Source: Methylotenera_A sp044228245 | GTDB taxonomy: Bacteria > Pseudomonadota > Gammaproteobacteria > Burkholderiales > Methylophilaceae | Assembly: GCA_044228245.1 (NCBI GenBank) | Contig: JBGAVG010000002.1 | Coordinates: 248,001 to 312,000, forward strand | Reading direction: 5' to 3' | DNA length: 64,000 bases | Shown here: piece after piece, positions 60,259 to 64,000 of the stretch | How the letters are laid out: every line of letters starts with the position of its first letter | Numbering within the stretch: the first letter of the stretch is position 1 | Program-made: the position numbers and the translations under genes | Notes under the pieces: generated by a model | What the model was told of the DNA's origin: nothing | The model's input: the letters and a program-made list of their open reading frames with translations, nothing else | Databases searched by the model: none

Positions 60259-61599
60259 CTATTTTTCATCACCAAACAAGCCCTTAAGCTTATCCAGCGC
60301 ACCCCCCGCCCTTACACCAAGGCCAGTCCCTACGCCGGGACCCAACACTGCCGTACCGGCAACCGCACCGGCCAATGCGGCCTTTGATGGCAATACCACT
60401 GGGTTACTCACCGTGCCGGAAACTTCCAAAGGGATCGCGGCTAAGCTCACGCTACGCTTAACCTCCACCTCCACAGTTCCGTTTAATTCCTTTTTGGGAC
60501 TTATTTTAATTTGCCCATTCGCAGCCAATAAGCCAGAGCTGATTTTAAGCTCGCGCAAATGATATTGCTTGCCGGAAACATTCAACAACCCAGAAAATTC
60601 TTCAAATTCTGTTTCTCCGCCCCGCTGCCCTTGCTTCAACAATAAGCTTGCCGCCTTAACTAAATCCACGCCATGCAGCACGCCTTTTTTCACATTAAAT
60701 CGAAAATCTGCGCGCAGGCGATCCATCAACTGACCCGCTTCTTTTGCACTGGCTGAGAAATTACCGTTGCCGAATAAATGCCCGCTCAAATAAGTTGATT
60801 TGCTGACCATGCTGGTTGGCTCTTTCACAGACAGATTTTCTACTTTTAATTTCCCGTTCGCGCGCCAACTCTTCTCCCATGAAAGCGCCGCACTGCCCGT
60901 TAATTTGCCTTGGTAAAGCGCGACATCGATATTAGGCATTTCCAGCCTGCTGCCTTTAAGGTGCATCTCAACCTTGGCCTTATCAATCAATAAAGGCAGG
61001 TCTGCTGGCAACGTCCATTTGTCGGCACTCGCTACTATCAGATGCCCGTCACCTTCCGGCATAACATCCGCCTTAAGTTTGCCATCGATGGTTTCTATTA
61101 ATGCGGATTGCAATTTATTGGAGTCAGTAAGCATTACCTCGACATTGGTAACAGGAAATTTCACATCGGGCCAAACCAGCTGCAGCTCATCGACTTCGAT
61201 ATGTCGGATATTGACTGCGGCAGCCTCGCCGCTCTCCGTCTTTTTGGCAGTCAAAGCAGAAACTATCTCCAAAGCCGCTTTGTTAACAACGGGCTTGCTG
61301 ATAGTCAAGTCAATTATTTTGGTAGCAGAAAGCAAAGAGCCAATGGTTGGTATAATTACCAAACCCTCAACCTTAAGCTCATGATGTTCACCCACTGCAA
61401 TGCCGCTGGCAACCACGCGTGGGCTAGGCAAAAAGTACAAATGTGCCGAATCAATCGTGACAGGCGCGCCAAGTTTCTGACTTGCAATCTTTTCAGCCTC
61501 ATGCAAATAAGCCTGCATTGGGATTAAAAATGGCAAAACAAACAGCAAGCCAATAACAACGGCCATACCAATTAAAATTTTTTTATATTTTTTTATCAT
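60259..61599 (-). CDS. AsmA-family protein
   Basis: A 446-residue protein anchored by an N-terminal membrane helix (about 7-28, LIGMAVVIGLLFVLPFLIP) with a long beta-rich periplasmic part. Its pattern (LGAPVTIDSAHLYFLPSPRVVASGIAVGEH at the start; LMDRLRADFRFNVKKGVLHGVDLV and QIKISPKKELNGTVEVEVKRS near the end) matches AsmA/TamB-type bridge proteins implicated in lipid transport and outer-membrane homeostasis. No partner gene is adjacent. Confidence 0.8.
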   Translation of the reverse strand: MIKKYKKILIGMAVVIGLLFVLPFLIPMQAYLHEAEKIASQKLGAPVTIDSAHLYFLPSPRVVASGIAVGEHHELKVEGLVIIPTIGSLLSATKIIDLTISKPVVNKAALEIVSALTAKKTESGEAAAVNIRHIEVDELQLVWPDVKFPVTNVEVMLTDSNKLQSALIETIDGKLKADVMPEGDGHLIVASADKWTLPADLPLLIDKAKVEMHLKGSRLEMPNIDVALYQGKLTGSAALSWEKSWRANGKLKVENLSVKEPTSMVSKSTYLSGHLFGNGNFSASAKEAGQLMDRLRADFRFNVKKGVLHGVDLVKAASLLLKQGQRGGETEFEEFSGLLNVSGKQYHLRELKISSGLLAANGQIKISPKKELNGTVEVEVKRSVSLAAIPLEVSGTVSNPVVLPSKAALAGAVAGTAVLGPGVGTGLGVRAGGALDKLKGLFGDEK

Positions 61600-61627
61600 T
61601 TAAGTGCTAAATTATACTGCTTAACGA

Positions 61628-61656
61628 TTGACCAAAAAGCGCTTAGCCAGTATTAT
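61628..61656 (+). promoter_or_regulatory. Promoter for tRNA-Asn
   Basis: TTGACC, exact 17-bp spacer, TATTAT, followed by CACGCC. The initiation site would be about 18 bp before the tRNA. It is a strong match to the sigma-70 consensus. Confidence 0.8.
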
Positions 61657-61680
61657 CACGCCTTCATTAGTTTAACCGAT

Positions 61681-61756
61681 TCCTCGATAGCTCAGTCGGT
61701 AGAGCAACGGACTGTTAATCCGTGTGTCCCTGGTTCGAGCCCAGGTCGAGGAGCCA
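61681..61756 (+). tRNA. tRNA-Asn (anticodon GUU)
   Basis: A 76-nt tRNA with CCA encoded: acceptor TCCTCGA/TCGAGGA, D arm GCTC/GAGC, anticodon stem ACGGA/TCCGT with GTT in the loop, T-loop TTCGAGC. All stems pair exactly. A terminator follows at 61763. Confidence 0.97.
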
Positions 61757-61762
61757 GATTCT

Positions 61763-61795
61763 AAAAGCCTTGCAGCGATGCGAGGCTTTTTCATT
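61763..61795 (+). terminator. Intrinsic terminator after tRNA-Asn
   Basis: Stem AAAAGCCTTGCA/TGCGAGGCTTTT with a four-base GCGA loop, then T's (TTTTTCATTTT). Confidence 0.85.
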
Positions 61796-61823
61796 TTATA
61801 ACCAAACAGTGATTGTTTGCTAT

Positions 61824-62045
61824 TCAGTCATAATCATCTGAATCGTGCGATACCTTTTCTACAGAGTATCCTATTGCGTCATACCCGGCACGCTCTAGCT
61901 TCACCCTATACTCACACGATGGAAGATGGCCTTCCAGCCGGCCATTGATAATCGTGGTTTCCACCTTGCAATAAACACAGCGATACTTGTGCATATGCCC
62001 TTCGAAAGGTTCCTGAGGGTAATCAATGTAATAAGGTTTTTTCAT
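61824..62045 (-). CDS. Small protein with a CxxC...HxxxC cluster
   Basis: A 73-residue soluble protein. Cysteines and a histidine form a cluster (CVYCKVETTIINGRLEGHLPSC) that could bind zinc, and the C-terminus is acidic. The ATG at 62045 is preceded by GGAGG at eight bases; an earlier in-frame ATG (62060) would overlap this site. I do not recognise the family. It lies alone between tRNA-Asn and a membrane protein, on the other strand from both. Confidence 0.55.
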   Translation of the reverse strand: MKKPYYIDYPQEPFEGHMHKYRCVYCKVETTIINGRLEGHLPSCEYRVKLERAGYDAIGYSVEKVSHDSDDYD

Positions 62046-62211
62046 TACTTTATCCTCCAATATAATTCAAAGCCCGTTAATTACTTTGCCGCTTATATTG
62101 TTATATTATGCGCTAATGATTAATTTCGCATGCAATATCTATTTATGGCCATCGCCTTGCATGGATTGCACGCGATATAAACACACGGCTGCTATGACTG
62201 ACTAACCGTAA

Positions 62212-62763
62212 ATGGTACTTACTCTAAAAACCCTGCTGTCGTTTGCTGTGTTATGGCATATCTTCGCGTTTGCCGCTGGCGGCGTTTATGTATTTCACGC
62301 CTATCGTGTTTTATTTTTGGGTGGCTACAACCCCTCTAGCGTAAAAGTGATTCGTTCAGCAGATTGGCAGTTGTGGCTTTCCGGTTTTATGATTATTGGT
62401 CTTGGGATTGCACTCTATGGGTTTGACCGGTATATGGCAAATCCGAAACTTTGGGCTAAAGTAATAGTGATTACCATTTGGTTAATCTCAACACAAACGA
62501 TACGCCGGTTTGCTGTCGCACAGATGCGCACAGGCTATCGGACACCTATGCTCCTGGCGTCGGCAGTCAACATAGCGTGCTGGATATATGGTGCATTTCT
62601 CGGTGTGGCAAAGCCTTTAGGGTTTGGCGCCGTTTCGTTCACCATGCTGATGGCTGGATTTGATATAACGATAGCGCTTTGCCTCATCGTGACAATCATG
62701 CTTGAAAACCGTCGACTACGCCTGGCAGCCGTGCCTAACATGCCAGACCATGACAACAAATAA
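62212..62763 (+). CDS. Small membrane protein of unknown function (CopD-like?)
   Basis: A 183-residue protein with four or five membrane helices (for example TLLSFAVLWHIFAFAAGGVY, WQLWLSGFMIIGLGIALYGF, VIVITIWLISTQTIRRF and GFDITIALCLIVTIML). A KLWAKVIVITIWL-type stretch and a conserved R-R pair recall small CopD-like or DUF2269-like membrane proteins, but no firm family is recognised. No strong ribosome-binding site is seen before the ATG. Confidence 0.5.
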   Translation: MVLTLKTLLSFAVLWHIFAFAAGGVYVFHAYRVLFLGGYNPSSVKVIRSADWQLWLSGFMIIGLGIALYGFDRYMANPKLWAKVIVITIWLISTQTIRRFAVAQMRTGYRTPMLLASAVNIACWIYGAFLGVAKPLGFGAVSFTMLMAGFDITIALCLIVTIMLENRRLRLAAVPNMPDHDNK

Positions 62764-62794
62764 GCCGCGCAGAATATGGCCTGCAGGGCGCGGC
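62764..62794 (+). repeat. Degenerate hairpin directly after the membrane-protein stop
   Basis: Stem GCCGCGC/GCGCGGC around a 17-base loop that ends in GGCCTGCAGGGC, the same 12 bases as in copy A of the 39-bp family. It starts at the base after the TAA stop. Treated as a possible fifth, diverged member. Confidence 0.4.
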
Positions 62795-62803
62795 ATTTGA
62801 ATA

Positions 62804-62830
62804 AAAAATGGCCCTTTGCGGGCCATTTTT
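62804..62830. terminator. Bidirectional terminator between the membrane protein and csp genes
   Basis: Perfect 11-bp stem AAAAATGGCCC/GGGCCATTTTT with a five-base loop. Both strands end in five T. The two genes converge on it. Confidence 0.85.
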
Positions 62831-62889
62831 AAGAATTCCGTGTTTCAGAATCCGTTAGTTTGAATGCAGATTTTTCATCTGCACAGCTA

Positions 62890-63093
62890 TTACGCTTTTT
62901 GAATGTTAGAAGCTTGTTTGCCTTTTGGGCCTTCTGTCACGTCAAAACTAACGCGATCATTTTCTTTCAAACTTTTGTAACCGCTATCAACGATAGCTGA
63001 GAAATGTGCGAATAAATCGTCACCGCCTGCATCTGGGGTAATGAAACCAAAACCTTTAGAATCATTAAACCACTTTACAATACCTGTTGCCAT
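62890..63093 (-). CDS. Cold-shock domain protein (CspA family)
   Basis: A 67-residue RNA/DNA-binding OB-fold protein: TGIVKWFNDSKGFGFITPD (RNP1 KGFGFI), then LFAHFSAI (RNP2-like) and VSFDVTEGPKGKQASNIQ. The leader is about 100 nt (promoter at 63202-63230), long enough for cold-inducible RNA control as for CspA. It is divergent from infA. Confidence 0.95.
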   Translation of the reverse strand: MATGIVKWFNDSKGFGFITPDAGGDDLFAHFSAIVDSGYKSLKENDRVSFDVTEGPKGKQASNIQKA

Positions 63094-63201
63094 AATATTA
63101 CTTTCTTACTTTAAAAAGGGAGGCACCCAAAAAAGTTTGTACTTCCAAAAAAAATGAGCCGCGAGGACTCAATAAATTAAAAATCTAAACGCCTAAGCGC
63201 C

Positions 63202-63230
63202 TTTGTACGGATAATCTACCCGCATGTCAA
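63202..63230 (-). promoter_or_regulatory. Promoter for the csp gene
   Basis: Minus strand: TTGACA, exact 17-bp spacer, TACAAA. The -35 is a perfect consensus while the -10 is weak. It leaves a 5' leader of about 100 nt, as for cold-shock genes. Confidence 0.6.
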
Positions 63231-63269
63231 GCAATATTAGTAATTAATTTTCATAATTAGGCAAATTGA

Positions 63270-63298
63270 TTGCTTATTTTTGCCTGCAAGACTATACT
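63270..63298 (+). promoter_or_regulatory. Promoter for infA
   Basis: TTGCTT, exact 17-bp spacer, TATACT. It lies back to back with the csp promoter; the leader to the infA ATG is about 105 nt. I see no gene or further structure in the remaining 63094-63410 gap. Confidence 0.65.
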
Positions 63299-63410
63299 GC
63301 GCCTGCGTTTAGTAGTGTCTATGCGCCATGTTGTTTTTTATTCCTTACACTATTCCCCATTGCTCAGCTCACGCTCCATTCGGGTCTCAACTGATGATTG
63401 GAGCAATATT

Positions 63411-63671
63411 ATGGCAAAAGAAGAACTCATTGAAATGAACGGCGTGGTGGATGAAATTCTGCCCGATTCGCGTTATCGCGTCACATTAGAAAATGGCCAC
63501 AAGCTGGTGGCCTACACCGGCGGCAAGATGAAGAAAAATCATATTCGCATTCTCGCTGGGGATAAAGTGTCACTTGAGCTGTCGCCTTATGACATCAACA
63601 ACGGCCGCATAACCTTCAGGCATATTGAATCAAAAACCGCTTACAGTCCGCCCAAAAGGCGCACGTATTAA
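63411..63671 (+). CDS. infA: Translation initiation factor IF-1 (second-copy type)
   Basis: An 86-residue IF-1: starts MAKEELIEMNGVVDEILPDS and has RYRVTLENGHKLVAYTGGKMKKNHIRILAGDKV. It is longer than the usual 72 residues, with a C-terminal tail KTAYSPPKRRTY. Betaproteobacteria often carry such an extra infA away from the ribosomal protein operon, near a cold-shock gene, as here. The ATG at 63411 has GGAG seven bases before it. The open frame extends upstream to 63270 but is not IF-1. Confidence 0.9.
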   Translation: MAKEELIEMNGVVDEILPDSRYRVTLENGHKLVAYTGGKMKKNHIRILAGDKVSLELSPYDINNGRITFRHIESKTAYSPPKRRTY

Positions 63672-63793
63672 TGCTTCCGCAAACAATTCACATTGTTTCT
63701 AAAACTTTAGCCTGATTTACCGGTCAACCATGGCATCGGTGTAGCCGTTAATCGGCCAATGCTTATGACCGTCATTTATTAAAGGAAAAAATC

Positions 63794-64000
63794 ATGCATA
63801 AAAATATCCATAACAACATTTTGGCAGCATCCGTGTTAGTAGCTTTCACATTAGGCGGCTGCGCCAACATGACAGAAACTCAAAAAGACACAGCGAAAGG
63901 CGCTGGTATCGGCGCAGCTGGTGGCGCAGTCGTTGGCGCAGTGGCTGGAGGCAAAAAGGGCGCCGTGATTGGTGCTGCCGTTGGTGGCGTGGCGGGCGGG
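63794..64000 (+). CDS. Glycine-zipper lipoprotein (3' truncated by window edge)
   Basis: The first 69 codons of an exported lipoprotein. The signal ends in a lipobox LGGC (cysteine 23), followed by the glycine-zipper pattern GAGIGAAGGAVVGAVAGG and KKGAVIGAAVGGVAGG. Many such proteins continue into an OmpA-like peptidoglycan-binding domain, but that part would be outside the window. A good AAGGA ribosome-binding site precedes the ATG. Confidence 0.8.
   Translation, partial: MHKNIHNNILAASVLVAFTLGGCANMTETQKDTAKGAGIGAAGGAVVGAVAGGKKGAVIGAAVGGVAGG

Overview
This looks like a chromosomal window from a betaproteobacterium. Gene order (smc-zipA-ligA; rpmF-plsX-fabHDG-acpP-fabF-pabC-mltG-tmk-holB-pilZ; rpsB through rnhB; rpsF-priB-rpsR-rplI-dnaB-radA) and the hpnCDE squalene genes suggest the Methylophilaceae/Nitrosomonadales side. 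That placement is inferred from family knowledge; no 16S rRNA gene is present. Nearly every base is used by ordinary housekeeping genes. The one clearly foreign stretch is about 2.5 kb at a tRNA-Ser gene.

Layout. 1-5.2 kb (+): end of smc, zipA, ligA and a secreted TPR protein. 5.3-17.5 kb (-): a small exported protein, then a long run read leftward from yceD: rpmF, plsX, fabH, fabD, fabG, acpP, fabF, pabC, mltG, tmk, holB, pilZ, tatD and a PhnP-like hydrolase. It covers fatty-acid initiation and elongation, dTMP synthesis, clamp loading and wall processing. 17.5-23.8 kb (+): a two-subunit pyruvate carboxylase, a Maf pyrophosphatase, a DUF4139 protein and an RsmI-like methyltransferase. 23.8-38.2 kb (-): the translation/envelope superoperon rpsB-tsf-pyrH-frr-uppS-cdsA-dxr-rseP-bamA-skp-lpxD-fabZ-lpxA-lpxB-rnhB. 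38.4-43.4 kb: an HDOD protein, map-glnD (+) and two tandem cupins (-).

43.47-45.95 kb is the remnant of an integrative element in the 3' end of tRNA-Ser(UGA). It has a 14-bp direct repeat at both ends and eight exact copies of the octamer ATACCAAC in two clusters, one overlapping the integrase start codon. It also holds the first ~56 residues of a tyrosine integrase (the arm-binding domain), a truncated gene of unknown function, and an IS3-family element that joins the two broken genes without a target duplication. Beyond it lie def, a methylthiopurine phosphorylase, hpnC-hpnD-hpnE (+), radA, dnaB, rplI, rpsR, priB, rpsF, a DUF2721 membrane protein and uvrB (-). A secreted trypsin-like protease with TPRs and an aspartate aminotransferase (+), an AsmA protein (-), tRNA-Asn (+), small unknown genes, a cold-shock protein (-), a second-copy infA (+) and the start of a glycine-zipper lipoprotein (+) complete the window.

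The most interesting non-coding signal is a family of about 39-bp hairpins with the loop core GCATGGATATT. They lie 9-34 bp downstream of stop codons, always in the same orientation relative to the preceding gene. The hairpin after tRNA-Ser has the same loop on a different stem. Also notable are a likely S6:S18 autoregulatory leader before rpsF, the integrase-site arrays, and the IS-mediated collapse of the tRNA-Ser island.
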